Source: Cognatishimia coralii (lineage in GTDB: Bacteria; Pseudomonadota; Alphaproteobacteria; Rhodobacterales; Rhodobacteraceae). From it: a DNA stretch of 64,000 bases. Positions within the stretch are counted from its first letter, which is position 1; the number at the start of each line of letters is the position of its first letter. The DNA lies in NCBI RefSeq assembly GCF_037478305.1, contig NZ_JBBGAZ010000004.1, positions 62,001 through 126,000 on the forward strand, given 5' to 3'. The notes under the pieces were generated by a model that made no database searches, was not told the origin of the DNA, and saw nothing but the letters and a program-made list of their open reading frames with translations. This document shows, piece after piece, positions 34,116 to 42,743 of this stretch. A program made the translations under genes and the position numbers.

Positions 34116-36398
34116 ATGAGCCGTTTTGCCGCCCCTATCGCTGAGAGCATTTGGGATATGAAATATCGCTTTAAAGAAGCGGACGGCACGCCGATTGATC
34201 AGACCGTTGAGGACAGCTGGCGCAGGATTGCGCGCGATCTGGCGAAGGTGGAAAAAGATCCAAGCGCCTGGGAAGACAAGTTCTATGCTGCTCTGGAGGA
34301 TTTCAAATATCTGCCGGCAGGTCGCATCACAGCGGGGGCTGGGACGGCACGGCAGGTGACGCTGTTTAACTGCTTCGTCATGGGTACGGTGCCAGACAGC
34401 ATGTCGGGTATTTTCGATATGCTTAAAGAAGCCGCGCTCACGATGCAGCAGGGCGGTGGCATTGGCTATGATTTCTCGACCATTCGTCCGCGCGGCGCGG
34501 ATGTGAAAGGCGTTGCGGCGGATGCCTCGGGGCCTTTGTCCTTCATGGATGTCTGGGACGCCATGTGCCGTACCATCATGTCGGCCGGTAGCCGTCGTGG
34601 CGCGATGATGGCGACCATTCGCTGCGACCACCCGGACGTGGAGCAATTCATCACCGCGAAATCAGATCCCGCACGCCTGCGTATGTTCAATATGTCGGTG
34701 CTGGTTACGGATGCCTTTATGGAAGCGGTCAAGGCGGATGGCCCTTGGGAGTTGAAGTTCGGCGGCAAGGTGTATCAAACCGTCAATGCGCGCGATCTTT
34801 GGAATAAGATCATGCAGAACACCTATGATCAGGCCGAGCCGGGCGTGATCTTTATCGACCGTATCAATCAGGCCAACAACCTGAACTATTGCGAGACGAT
34901 TGCGGCGACCAACCCGTGTGGCGAACAGCCTCTGCCGCCTTATGGCGCGTGTTTGTTGGGGTCAATCAACCTCGCGCGGTTGGTCTATTACCCGTTCGAA
35001 GAAGGGGCGCATCTGTGTGAGACCGCTCTGACAGAGCTGGTGACGACTGCTGTGCGGATGATGGACAACGTGGTCGATGCCTCGAAATTCCCGCTGGATG
35101 CGCAGGCTCAGGAAGCGCAGGCCAAGCGGCGGATTGGTCTGGGTGTGACCGGCCTTGCGGATGCTCTGCTGATGTTGGGTCTTGAGTACGGCACCGAAGA
35201 GGCCGCCTCGCAGACCGAGGCCTGGATGAAGGCGATTGCCCATGCGTCCTACAAAGCCTCTGTGGATCTGGCGAAAGAGAAGGGGGCCTTCCCGCTTTTC
35301 GACAAGGACAAATACGTCAACGGCGGTTTGGTGCAGCATCTGGATGAGGATCTGAAAGCCGAGATCGCGGAGCATGGCATCCGCAACGCGCTGCTGACCT
35401 CAATCGCGCCGACGGGCACGATTAGCCTTTATGCAGGCAACGTGAGTTCCGGCATTGAGCCGGTCTTTGCCTATGCCTATACGCGCAAAGTGCTGCAGAA
35501 GGACGGGTCCCGGACCGAAGAAGAGGTCGTGGACTATGCGGTCAAACTCTGGCGCGACAAGTTTGGCGATAAGGAACTGCCGAGCTATTTCGTGAACGCC
35601 CAGACGCTGGCGCCCGAAGCCCATGTGCGTATGCAGGCGGCTGCGCAGAAGTGGATCGATTCATCCATTTCCAAGACCATCAACTGCCCTGAAGACATCA
35701 GCTTTGACGCTTTCAAAGACGTCTACATGCAGGCGTGGGATACGGGCTGTAAGGGCTGTACCACCTACCGTCCAAATGACATCACCGGATCTGTCCTGAC
35801 GGTCAGCGAAAGCGAAGAGAAAGCGCCAGGCGAAAGCCCCGCCGATCAGGTCGCAGACACAGGCGAAGTCATCTATATGTCCGAGCCGCTGGAACGTCCG
35901 CAAAGCCTTGAGGGCGCGACCTATAAGCTCAAGTGGCATGACAGCGAACACGCGATTTACCTGACCATCAATGATGTGGTCATGGGCGGGCATCGTCGTC
36001 CGTTTGAGATCTTTATCAACTCCAAGAACATGGAGCATTACGCCTGGACGCTGGCGCTGACCCGGATGATCTCGGCCGTGTTCCGGCGTGGTGGCGACGT
36101 GTCTTTCGTGGTTGAGGAACTCAAGGCCGTATTTGACCCGCGTGGTGGGTCCTGGATGGAAGGGAAATATATCCCGTCCATTTTGGCGGCCATCGGGGGC
36201 GTGATTGAAAAGCACATGGTGGCCACAGGCTTTATCGAAGGCGAGGGCATGGGGCTGAAGACGGACCCAAAGGCAGAAGTCGTCGCCGTGGGTGAAACGC
36301 CGCGTGGCAAGGCCTGCCCGAGCTGTGGTGACTATAGCCTCAACATGGTCGAAGGCTGCATGACCTGCACGAGCTGCGGCTATAGCAAGTGCGGCTAA
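34116..36398 (+). CDS. nrdJ: Adenosylcobalamin-dependent (class II) ribonucleotide reductase
   Basis: A 760-residue enzyme that makes deoxyribonucleotides with a B12-derived radical and so does not need oxygen. Seen: AGRITAGAGTARQVTLFNCFV near residue 70, ATNPCGEQPLPPYGACLLGSINLARLV (catalytic Cys segment), TGTISLYAGNVSSGIEPVFAYAYTR, then a TSCPD-type domain (EHAIYLTINDVVMGGHRRPFEIFI). It ends in a Cys-rich tail, CPSCGDYSLNMVEGCMTCTSCGYSKCG. Length is typical of the short NrdJ form. No cobalamin riboswitch was recognised upstream, but a NrdR-like box is present. Confidence 0.95.
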   Translation: MSRFAAPIAESIWDMKYRFKEADGTPIDQTVEDSWRRIARDLAKVEKDPSAWEDKFYAALEDFKYLPAGRITAGAGTARQVTLFNCFVMGTVPDSMSGIFDMLKEAALTMQQGGGIGYDFSTIRPRGADVKGVAADASGPLSFMDVWDAMCRTIMSAGSRRGAMMATIRCDHPDVEQFITAKSDPARLRMFNMSVLVTDAFMEAVKADGPWELKFGGKVYQTVNARDLWNKIMQNTYDQAEPGVIFIDRINQANNLNYCETIAATNPCGEQPLPPYGACLLGSINLARLVYYPFEEGAHLCETALTELVTTAVRMMDNVVDASKFPLDAQAQEAQAKRRIGLGVTGLADALLMLGLEYGTEEAASQTEAWMKAIAHASYKASVDLAKEKGAFPLFDKDKYVNGGLVQHLDEDLKAEIAEHGIRNALLTSIAPTGTISLYAGNVSSGIEPVFAYAYTRKVLQKDGSRTEEEVVDYAVKLWRDKFGDKELPSYFVNAQTLAPEAHVRMQAAAQKWIDSSISKTINCPEDISFDAFKDVYMQAWDTGCKGCTTYRPNDITGSVLTVSESEEKAPGESPADQVADTGEVIYMSEPLERPQSLEGATYKLKWHDSEHAIYLTINDVVMGGHRRPFEIFINSKNMEHYAWTLALTRMISAVFRRGGDVSFVVEELKAVFDPRGGSWMEGKYIPSILAAIGGVIEKHMVATGFIEGEGMGLKTDPKAEVVAVGETPRGKACPSCGDYSLNMVEGCMTCTSCGYSKCG

Positions 36399-36407
36399 GC
36401 GCGGCTG

Positions 36408-37325
36408 ATGTCTTGTTGTCCGTTCTCCGGGCGTGAACCCAGCGACGCGCCTTCGGTTCCCATCGAAGGCGCGCGACGTGTCGCCGAGGATGCGGTGAAA
36501 ATCCTGGGGGGTAAGGCTCTGGTCGGGACCCGCGAGGCCTTTATTCCACTGGATTGTGAGAGCCCTCTGCGCCAGCAGCGGCTGGCCCCGTTTTTAATGG
36601 GGGCGACCACGGTCACGAATGCGCAGTTTGCAGAGTTCATCGCGGCCACGGGCTATGTCACCGAGGCCGAGCGTTTTGGGTGGTCTTATGTATTCTGGGC
36701 GCAGGTACCCGAGAGCGTGGGCGCGACGCGGGCTGTTGTGAATGTACAATGGTGGCGGCGTGTCGAGGGCGCGGTTTGGAACGCACCTAACGGGCCGGGC
36801 ACCGAAGACGCGGCTTTGCCGGACCATCCTGTTGTGCAAATATCCTGGAATGACGCCAAGGCCTATGCCGACTGGGTCGGAGGCCGATTGCCCTCGGAAG
36901 CCGAGTGGGAACATGCGGCGCGCGGAGGGCTGGGGGATGTGCGCTTCCCCTGGGGCGATCAGGATCCCAATGACAGCGACTTCACGCCTTGCAATATCTG
37001 GCAGGGGCAGTTTCCTGACATGAACACAGCGCGAGATGGCTATCGCGCCACGGCCCCCGCGCGGTCGTTTGAACCCAATGGCTATGGGCTTTTCAATATG
37101 GCGGGAAATGTCTGGGAATGGACATCAGAACCGTTTCGCCTGCGCTCGATGAAGAAAGAGGTCAAAGCGCGGCAGGCCGAGATCAAAGGGTATAAACTCC
37201 TGAAGGGCGGCTCTTTTCTGTGCCACAAGAGCTATTGCTACCGGTATAGGATCGCGGCGCGCTCTGGGAATTCGCCTGATAGCACGACTACGCATCAAGG
37301 GTTGCGCGTGGTCTGGGATCTCTGA
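36408..37325 (+). CDS. Formylglycine-generating enzyme (SUMF1) family protein
   Basis: A 305-residue protein, 9 bases after nrdJ. FGE-sulfatase blocks are LMGATTVTNAQFAEFIAATGYVTEAERFGWSYVFW, VEGAVWNAPNGPGT, GRLPSEAEWEHAARGG, NGYGLFNMAGNVWEWT and KGGSFLCHKSYCYRYRIAARSGNSPDS. The last block keeps the Cys pair (C....C) that binds copper in true FGE. Such enzymes convert a Cys in sulfatases to formylglycine. No sulfatase gene is in the window, so its client is elsewhere or different. The ribosome site is poor, suggesting translational coupling to nrdJ. Confidence 0.88.
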   Translation: MSCCPFSGREPSDAPSVPIEGARRVAEDAVKILGGKALVGTREAFIPLDCESPLRQQRLAPFLMGATTVTNAQFAEFIAATGYVTEAERFGWSYVFWAQVPESVGATRAVVNVQWWRRVEGAVWNAPNGPGTEDAALPDHPVVQISWNDAKAYADWVGGRLPSEAEWEHAARGGLGDVRFPWGDQDPNDSDFTPCNIWQGQFPDMNTARDGYRATAPARSFEPNGYGLFNMAGNVWEWTSEPFRLRSMKKEVKARQAEIKGYKLLKGGSFLCHKSYCYRYRIAARSGNSPDSTTTHQGLRVVWDL

Positions 37326-37362
37326 CGCTGGATTCGCTGTGGCTTGTACTTAAATAGACGCC

Positions 37363-38085
37363 ATGAGGATTTTGATCGCCAGTTTGTTTTGGATGACGAC
37401 AAGCGCTGCGGCCCTGGCCCAGGACTGCGTCGTGCTATTGCATGGATTGGCGCGGACGGATGCGTCCTTTGCGGTCATGGAGCTGGCGCTTGAGGCCGAG
37501 GGCTATCGGGTTGTGAACCAGCCCTATCCCTCGACCTCTGCCTCGATCAAAACACTCGCCAATGCGACCTTACCCAGGGCATTTACAGCCTGTGGCGGCG
37601 CGAAAACTCATGTGGTCACCCATTCCATGGGTGGCATCCTTCTGAGGGCCTGGCTGAGCGAGAACGATGAGGCCACCCTAGGCCATGTGGTGATGCTCGG
37701 CCCGCCCAATCACGGGTCTGAAATCGTGGACACTTTCAGCGACTGGGCCCTGTTTGAGTGGATCAACGGGCCTGCAGGCATGGAATTGGGCACAGATGGC
37801 GTGACCGGAGATCTGCCGGATGTGGCCTTTCCCTTGGGCGTGATCGCGGGGGATATCTCGCTTAACCCGGTCTATTCAGCGCTGGTTGAAGGCGATGACG
37901 ACGGTAAGGTCTCGGTCAGTTCGACCAAAGTTGCGGGGATGACGGATCACATCGTCGTCCACACAAGCCATACGTTCATGATGAACAACCCGCTGGTGAT
38001 TGCGCAGGTCAAGGCCTTTCTAAACAACGGACGGTTTGATCATTCCAAAACACTGGGCGAGGCGTTATTAGGCGCTCTTGATTAG
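37363..38085 (+). CDS. Exported lipase/alpha-beta hydrolase
   Basis: A 240-residue protein with a signal peptide (MRILIASLFWMTTSAAALAQ). The oxyanion loop CVVLLHGLARTDASF and nucleophile elbow THSMGGIL (Ser) resemble triacylglycerol lipases and the PGAP1-like group, followed by MLGPPNHGSEIVD. A late His in HTSHTFMMNNP completes the likely triad. It probably acts in the periplasm or outside on lipid esters. It lies 15 bases before phnM; the pairing has no obvious logic. Confidence 0.85.
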   Translation: MRILIASLFWMTTSAAALAQDCVVLLHGLARTDASFAVMELALEAEGYRVVNQPYPSTSASIKTLANATLPRAFTACGGAKTHVVTHSMGGILLRAWLSENDEATLGHVVMLGPPNHGSEIVDTFSDWALFEWINGPAGMELGTDGVTGDLPDVAFPLGVIAGDISLNPVYSALVEGDDDGKVSVSSTKVAGMTDHIVVHTSHTFMMNNPLVIAQVKAFLNNGRFDHSKTLGEALLGALD

Positions 38086-38100
38086 AGTTGAGAGGCCGAC

Positions 38101-39249
38101 ATGAGTGTGAAACTTCGCCTGACCGGTGCCGAGGTTCTGGGGGCTAATGGCCTTGAAGCGCGGGATCTTGGCATCTGCGACGGTCTCTTGCAGAGCGATA
38201 CGGATGCGCGTGAGATCGACCTAAGCGACTATATGATTTGTCCGGCCTTTGTGGATATTCACGGCGACGGGTTTGAACGTCATCTCGCGCCGCGTCGCGG
38301 CGTGCTGAAGGATTTGGGGCAGGGGCTGGCCTCGAGTGATGCAGAGCTTGCGTCCAATGGCATCGGGACCGCTGTTTTGGCGCAGTTTTTTAGTTGGGAA
38401 GGCGGCATGCGCGGCACGGAGTTTGCGGCGCGGTTTCTGGCGGCGCATCATGCGGCACAGATGCTGACAGATACGCGCGTGCAACTGCGTTTTGAGACGC
38501 ATCTACTGGCGCAATACGCAGAGTTTGAAGCGTTGGTGGCCGAATACGACGTGCCCTATGTGGTCTTTAACGATCATCTACCGCATGCGGCCTTGGCTAA
38601 GGGGAAAAAGCCGCCTCGGTTGACGGGGCAGGCGTTGAAAAGCGGGCGTTCACCTGAAGCGCATCTGGCGTTGCTTCAAAAGTTGCATGCGCAATCGGAT
38701 GCAGTAACTGCCGCTCTGCCTGAGCTCGCCGCACGTCTTTCTGCGCGCGGGGTGCGCTTGGGTGCACATGACAATGAGACAGCGGAACAGGTGCAAGGTT
38801 TCCACGAGTTGGGGGCGAGCATCGGTGAGTTTCCGGTCACGCGCGAAGCTGCAGAGGCGCATCGCGCGGTGGGGGCTCCGGTTATTCTGGGGTCACCGAA
38901 TGTCGTGCGGGGCGGGTCTCATTCCGGGCGTTTGTCGGCGGCTGAGTTGATCGCAGATGGGCTCTGTAACGCTTTGGCGAGCGACTATCATTATCCGGCA
39001 ATGAAACAGGCGGTGTTTCGTCTGGTGGATGAGGGCGTGGCGTCGCTGGCGCAGGCCTGGGCTTTGGTGAGTTCGGGGCCGGCGGGGATTTTGGGCCTCA
39101 CAGATCGCGGAGAGATCGCCGCGGGGCTGCGCGCCGATCTGGTGATCCTGCGCAAGGAGACACGACAGATTGAGGCGACCGTGGTCGGGGGTAACATCAC
39201 CTATATGTCTGGTGGTGCAGCGCAGAGATTTCTGGCCCCGCCGCTTTGA
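38101..39249 (+). CDS. phnM: Alpha-D-ribose 1-methylphosphonate 5-triphosphate diphosphatase (PhnM)
   Basis: A 382-residue amidohydrolase-fold enzyme of phosphonate degradation, which removes pyrophosphate before C-P lyase acts. Metal-binding motif CPAFVDIHGDGFERHLAPRRG, then VVFNDHLPHA, LGAHDNETAEQV, and NVVRGGSHSGRLSAAEL and ALASDYHYPAM, all typical of PhnM. The remainder of the phn C-P lyase cluster is absent around it. It could be a relocated or second copy, or act on a different compound. Confidence 0.9.
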   Translation: MSVKLRLTGAEVLGANGLEARDLGICDGLLQSDTDAREIDLSDYMICPAFVDIHGDGFERHLAPRRGVLKDLGQGLASSDAELASNGIGTAVLAQFFSWEGGMRGTEFAARFLAAHHAAQMLTDTRVQLRFETHLLAQYAEFEALVAEYDVPYVVFNDHLPHAALAKGKKPPRLTGQALKSGRSPEAHLALLQKLHAQSDAVTAALPELAARLSARGVRLGAHDNETAEQVQGFHELGASIGEFPVTREAAEAHRAVGAPVILGSPNVVRGGSHSGRLSAAELIADGLCNALASDYHYPAMKQAVFRLVDEGVASLAQAWALVSSGPAGILGLTDRGEIAAGLRADLVILRKETRQIEATVVGGNITYMSGGAAQRFLAPPL

Positions 39250-39258
39250 AATGTTGCG

Positions 39259-40332
39259 TTAGCCTGCAGGGGTGACGCGGTTCACGTGGCCCATCTTTCG
39301 GCCCGCTTTCACATCGGCTTTGCCATAAAGATGCACGGCCACATGCGGCTCTTTCAACAGGTGCGGCACGCGGTCCATGTCTTCGCCGATCAGGTTCTCC
39401 ATCACCACGTCATTGTGGCGTTTGCCATCGCCTAAAGGCAGGCCAACGACAGCGCGGATATGTTGTTCGAACTGATCGACGGCGCAGCCGTTCTGCGTCC
39501 AGTGGCCTGAGTTATGCACTCGTGGCGCGATCTCGTTTACGATAAGGCCTTCGAGCGTGACGAATAGTTCGACCCCCATGACTCCTACGTAATCCAGCGC
39601 GTTCAGGATCTGGCTGGCGATCAGAACTGCATCCATCCGCATGGAGCCGGGCAGGCGAGCCGGGACTGTGGTGGTGCGCAGGATGCCGCCTTCGTGGACG
39701 TTCTCGCCGGGATCATAACAGGCGACTTCGCCTGTGGTGCCGCGCGCGGCGATCACCGAGACTTCGTGGCTGAAATTGACGAACCCTTCCAGAACGGACG
39801 CCGCACCCGCGACCTCTTCCATTGCGACCGCGGGATCGCTGTCCTCTGACAGGCGCACCTGACCTTTGCCGTCATAGCCGAAACGGCGGGTTTTCAGGAT
39901 CGAGGGCGTGCCGATCTCTGTCATCGCCTTGGCCAGATCCTCGGCGGTATCGATCTGAGCGTAGGGCGCGGTTTTCAGGCCCAGGCCGGTCAGGAAATCC
40001 TTTTCCGTGATGCGGTCCTGGCTGACACGCAGAGCCTCACGACCCGGGCGGATCGGGCGATGGGCCTCGAGGATATCCAGAGCAGAGGTCGGGATGTTTT
40101 CAAATTCATATGTGATGACATCGACCGCATCGGCAAAAGCCTTGAGTGCCGCTTCGTCCTCATAGGCGGCCGTCGTCACCTGATCCGCGACCTGACCCGC
40201 GGGCGGGTTCGCGCCGGGTTCAAAGATGTGGCTTTTGTAGCCGAGCCGAGATGCCGCGACCGAGAGCATACGACCGAGTTGCCCTCCGCCCAGAATGCCA
40301 ATGGTGCTGCCGATCGGAAGGGGGGTGCTCAT
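39259..40332 (-). CDS. purK: 5-(carboxyamino)imidazole ribonucleotide synthase
   Basis: A 357-residue ATP-grasp enzyme, the first of the two-step carboxylation of AIR in purine synthesis. It shows IGILGGGQLGRMLSVAASRLG at the N-terminus, LKTRRFGYDGKGQVRL (ATP-binding), and EIAPRVHNSGHWTQNGC. Length is normal. It is the last gene of purE/ProC-like/purK, overlapping the upstream gene by 4 bases. The convergent phnM stop lies 9 bases away. Confidence 0.97.
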   Translation of the reverse strand: MSTPLPIGSTIGILGGGQLGRMLSVAASRLGYKSHIFEPGANPPAGQVADQVTTAAYEDEAALKAFADAVDVITYEFENIPTSALDILEAHRPIRPGREALRVSQDRITEKDFLTGLGLKTAPYAQIDTAEDLAKAMTEIGTPSILKTRRFGYDGKGQVRLSEDSDPAVAMEEVAGAASVLEGFVNFSHEVSVIAARGTTGEVACYDPGENVHEGGILRTTTVPARLPGSMRMDAVLIASQILNALDYVGVMGVELFVTLEGLIVNEIAPRVHNSGHWTQNGCAVDQFEQHIRAVVGLPLGDGKRHNDVVMENLIGEDMDRVPHLLKEPHVAVHLYGKADVKAGRKMGHVNRVTPAG

Positions 40333-41084
40333 TTTGAGGTCAGCCTTTCATACACATCATCAAGGGCACGGGTGAGGGTTGCATGGGTGCCCGCCTCTTG
40401 CAGAGCCTCCATCACCTGTCGGTTCAGAGACCCCGGCAGCGTCAGCCCATCCCGTTCCGCTTCAAGGCTGCCCGTATCACGCGGCATCGCCATGAGGAAC
40501 CCCGAAACGAGCGTGCGGATATAGGCCTCGGAGACATCGGCGTCACCGATCTGGGATTTGGTCCAGTTGGCCACGGTGTTCAGAAGGTTCAATTGGCTCG
40601 CCATAAAGGCAGACGCGGTGAGGATCGCGTTCAAGCCATCCTCTTGGGGCATCGGTAGGATCGTGTTGTCGGATCCGAAAAGCGCGGTGATGAGGCCCGC
40701 GTCGCCCCAAACAGGCAGAGGGCAGTCGCCTTTTTCGACAAAACCAAGAGGGATCGTGCGGGTGATGCTCGTGGCGGGGTTGCACAGTTCTAGAAGAGTG
40801 GCCTCGCTGTGCTCTGCCATCACCGAAATGATTTGCTGCTCGGGGCGGAAAATGAGTTGGGACAATATGTCCGGCGCGACGGCTGGGCGAAGACAGATGA
40901 ATACGATCTCGCTTGCGTTCAGAACCTCTTGCGGCTCAAACGCTTTAACGCCGTGGCTGGCCACAAGGTCTGCCGAGACCTCTGCATTGCGCGTCGTGAC
41001 GGTAACTTCATGGCCCAAAGCCACCATCCGCCGCACCATAGGGGCTGCGATGTGACCCGTACCTATGAAGCCGATACGGCTCAC
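40329..41084 (-). CDS. ProC-like NAD(P)-binding oxidoreductase
   Basis: A 251-residue protein with a Rossmann start IGFIGTGHIAAPMVRRM and a distal helical dimer domain like pyrroline-5-carboxylate reductase. The P5CR strand is present as QQIISVMAEHSEATLLELC, but the usual VSxxAG is VMAEHS, and the conserved Thr/Ser-rich substrate loop (GTDKARFAF-like) is not recognisable. So a substrate other than pyrroline carboxylate is likely. It sits between purE and purK with 4-base overlaps on both sides, so it is translated with the purine genes. Confidence 0.75.
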   Translation of the reverse strand: MSRIGFIGTGHIAAPMVRRMVALGHEVTVTTRNAEVSADLVASHGVKAFEPQEVLNASEIVFICLRPAVAPDILSQLIFRPEQQIISVMAEHSEATLLELCNPATSITRTIPLGFVEKGDCPLPVWGDAGLITALFGSDNTILPMPQEDGLNAILTASAFMASQLNLLNTVANWTKSQIGDADVSEAYIRTLVSGFLMAMPRDTGSLEAERDGLTLPGSLNRQVMEALQEAGTHATLTRALDDVYERLTSK

Positions 41085-41566
41085 TTTTCTGGCTCATCCG
41101 CGATGGAGGCAGAAAGGTCCGCGCGCCACTGGTCTAAACGAGCCGCTAAAGCCTCGTCTTGCAGGGCCAGAATGCCCGCTGCCATCAGGCCACCGTTTTT
41201 CGCGCCAGCTGCGCCGATGGCCATAGTTGCAACAGGAAAGCCGCGTGGCATTTGCAGGATGGAATAAAGGCTGTCCACGCCAGACAGCGCTTTGGTCTGC
41301 ACCGGAATGCCGACTACGGGAACGCGGGTTTTGGACGCCATCATGCCCGGCAAATGCGCGGCCCCTCCGGCGCCTGCGATAATCACCTGCAAGCCACGAT
41401 CCACGGCCGATTTGCCATAGTCCCACAGGCGATCCGGCGTGCGGTGGGCCGAGACGATCTTGGTTTCATAGGCCACGCCGAGTTCATCCAGAACATCCGC
41501 TGCTTCTTTCATGGTTGGCCAGTCTGATTGGCTGCCCATGATGATGCCCACTTTGATATCGGCCAT
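41081..41566 (-). CDS. purE: N5-carboxyaminoimidazole ribonucleotide mutase
   Basis: A 161-residue purine-synthesis enzyme acting after PurK. It begins VGIIMGSQSDWPTMKEAADVLDELGVAYETKIVSAHRTPDRL, with the substrate-binding Ser-Asp and SAHRTP motifs, followed by AGAGGAAHLPGMMASKTRVPVVGIPV. It is the first gene of the three-gene operon. Class I (bacterial) PurE length. Confidence 0.98.
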   Translation of the reverse strand: MADIKVGIIMGSQSDWPTMKEAADVLDELGVAYETKIVSAHRTPDRLWDYGKSAVDRGLQVIIAGAGGAAHLPGMMASKTRVPVVGIPVQTKALSGVDSLYSILQMPRGFPVATMAIGAAGAKNGGLMAAGILALQDEALAARLDQWRADLSASIADEPEK

Positions 41567-41615
41567 TTGTGCCTCCGGTGATCAATGGAGCGCGCACTAT
41601 ACTCAGATGCGGCCT

Positions 41616-41840
41616 CTAGGCAATGATATCCGGGGTCAAACGGTCTTCGATATAGGCGATTTTGTCTTTCAAAAGCAGTTTCTTCTTTTTCAGACGCTTG
41701 ATCGTCAGAACATCGCTGGTGCCGCGTTCGATCAGGGCCTCGATGGCCTCGTCCAGATCGCGGTGTTCCTGTTTGAAAACCTGGAGCTCGACGCGCAGAA
41801 CCTCGTCTGTCTTCATCTCCAGTTTGTCTAGTCCGGTCAT
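41616..41840 (-). CDS. DUF465 (YdcH-like) small coiled protein
   Basis: A 74-residue, highly charged, mainly helical protein. The DUF465 hallmark RLKKKKLLLKDKIAYIEDRL is present at the C-terminus, preceded by FKQEHRDLDEAIEALIE. Conserved in proteobacteria, function unknown. 49 bases upstream of purE on the same strand, so it may share its transcript. Confidence 0.85.
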   Translation of the reverse strand: MTGLDKLEMKTDEVLRVELQVFKQEHRDLDEAIEALIERGTSDVLTIKRLKKKKLLLKDKIAYIEDRLTPDIIA

Positions 41841-41997
41841 AAGGGGCTCATGTTATTGGCTTATCCCAAAGATACGCCTTTAGGCTGCATAAGCAAAGCC
41901 CTTGCACTTGGCGATTTTGATGCCCATATTTCTTAACGAAGGGCTGCCTGAGAGGGGCCCGCAACCTAAGATCGTCGCTTCGCGTAAGGACATCACG

Positions 41998-42411
41998 ATG
42001 AGCAAACTGACTTTGGGGTCCTATCCCCATATGCTGGGATTTGAACAGCTGGAGCGCCTTGTAGAGCGCACGGCAAAGGCCGAAAACGGCGGCTATCCCC
42101 CTTTTAACATTGAACAAACTTCGGATCATTCCTACCGGATCACACTGGCGGTGGCCGGTTTTGCCGAGGAAGATCTGAGCATCACGGTGGAGGATCGCCA
42201 ACTGGTGATCCGTGGGCGGCAGCATGATGACGGGGCAAATCGCGTGTTCCTGCACCGAGGAATCGCTGCGCGTCAGTTCCAGCGTTCTTTCGTTTTGGCA
42301 GATGGTGTCGAAGTGGGCGAGGCGATCATGGAGAACGGGCTATTGCACGTCGATCTGACGCAGGCGCGGCCGGAAACCGTGGTTCAGACCATCAACATTA
42401 AGAAAGGGTGA
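41998..42411 (+). CDS. Small heat-shock protein Hsp20
   Basis: A 137-residue alpha-crystallin-type chaperone that binds unfolding proteins. It has YPPFNIEQTSDHSYRITLAVAGFAEEDLSITVEDRQLVIRG (start of the crystallin domain), the RGIAARQFQRSFVLADGV segment and a C-terminal strand ending INIKK. The start at 41998 is set by family resemblance (MSKLTLGSYP) and a TAAGGAC site; an earlier in-frame ATG is unsupported. Followed after 5 bases by DUF1150, a pairing I know from other Rhodobacteraceae. Confidence 0.92.
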   Translation: MSKLTLGSYPHMLGFEQLERLVERTAKAENGGYPPFNIEQTSDHSYRITLAVAGFAEEDLSITVEDRQLVIRGRQHDDGANRVFLHRGIAARQFQRSFVLADGVEVGEAIMENGLLHVDLTQARPETVVQTINIKKG

Positions 42412-42416
42412 GCAGT

Positions 42417-42644
42417 ATGATCAGCAAATATGATTTTGAAACCCCAAACGAACACCGCATGGTGTATGTGCGCGAGGTCGCGGTGGCTGACCTACCTGCC
42501 GACATGCAAGAGCAAGTCGAAGGTATCGAGACGCTCTATGCGGTGCATGGGGCGGATGGCGAGCGTCTGGCTGTTGTGAAAGAGCGCAACCTGGCCTTTG
42601 CCTTGGCGCGCCAGAATGATTATGCGCCTGTGACGGTGCATTGA
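42417..42644 (+). CDS. DUF1150-family protein
   Basis: A 75-residue protein with VYVREVAVADLPADMQEQVEG and LYAVHGADGERLAVVKERNLAFALARQNDYAPVTVH, the DUF1150 pattern. Function unknown; the pairing with Hsp20 suggests a link to stress chaperones. The ATG at 42417 is chosen; a GTG at 42408 would overlap hsp20 by four bases and cannot be excluded. Confidence 0.85.
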   Translation: MISKYDFETPNEHRMVYVREVAVADLPADMQEQVEGIETLYAVHGADGERLAVVKERNLAFALARQNDYAPVTVH

Positions 42645-42654
42645 TCGGAGCCAC

Positions 42655-42700
42655 GATTTCTTTGAAAGAAATCGACGTCGGATCCTTTTAAAGGATCCGA
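42655..42700. repeat. Pair of perfect palindromes between convergent genes
   Basis: GATTTCTTTGAAAGAAATC (42655-42673, 9-base stem) is followed after 4 bases by a 23-base palindrome with 11-base arms TCGGATCCTTT / AAAGGATCCGA (42678-42700). They lie directly before a conventional terminator at the DUF1150/sulfurylase junction. Confidence 0.7.
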
Positions 42701-42709
42701 GATATTGAA

Positions 42710-42736
42710 AAAGCGCGGCCTTTTGAGCCGCGCTTT
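42710..42736. terminator. Bidirectional terminator at the hsp20-DUF1150 / sulfurylase junction
   Basis: Ten-base stem AAAGCGCGGC / GCCGCGCTTT with loop CTTTTGA, followed by ATTGTTTTT on the plus strand. On the minus strand the stem end reads into CGCGCTTTTTC, so it can serve both genes. Confidence 0.85.
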
Positions 42737-42743
42737 ATTGTTT

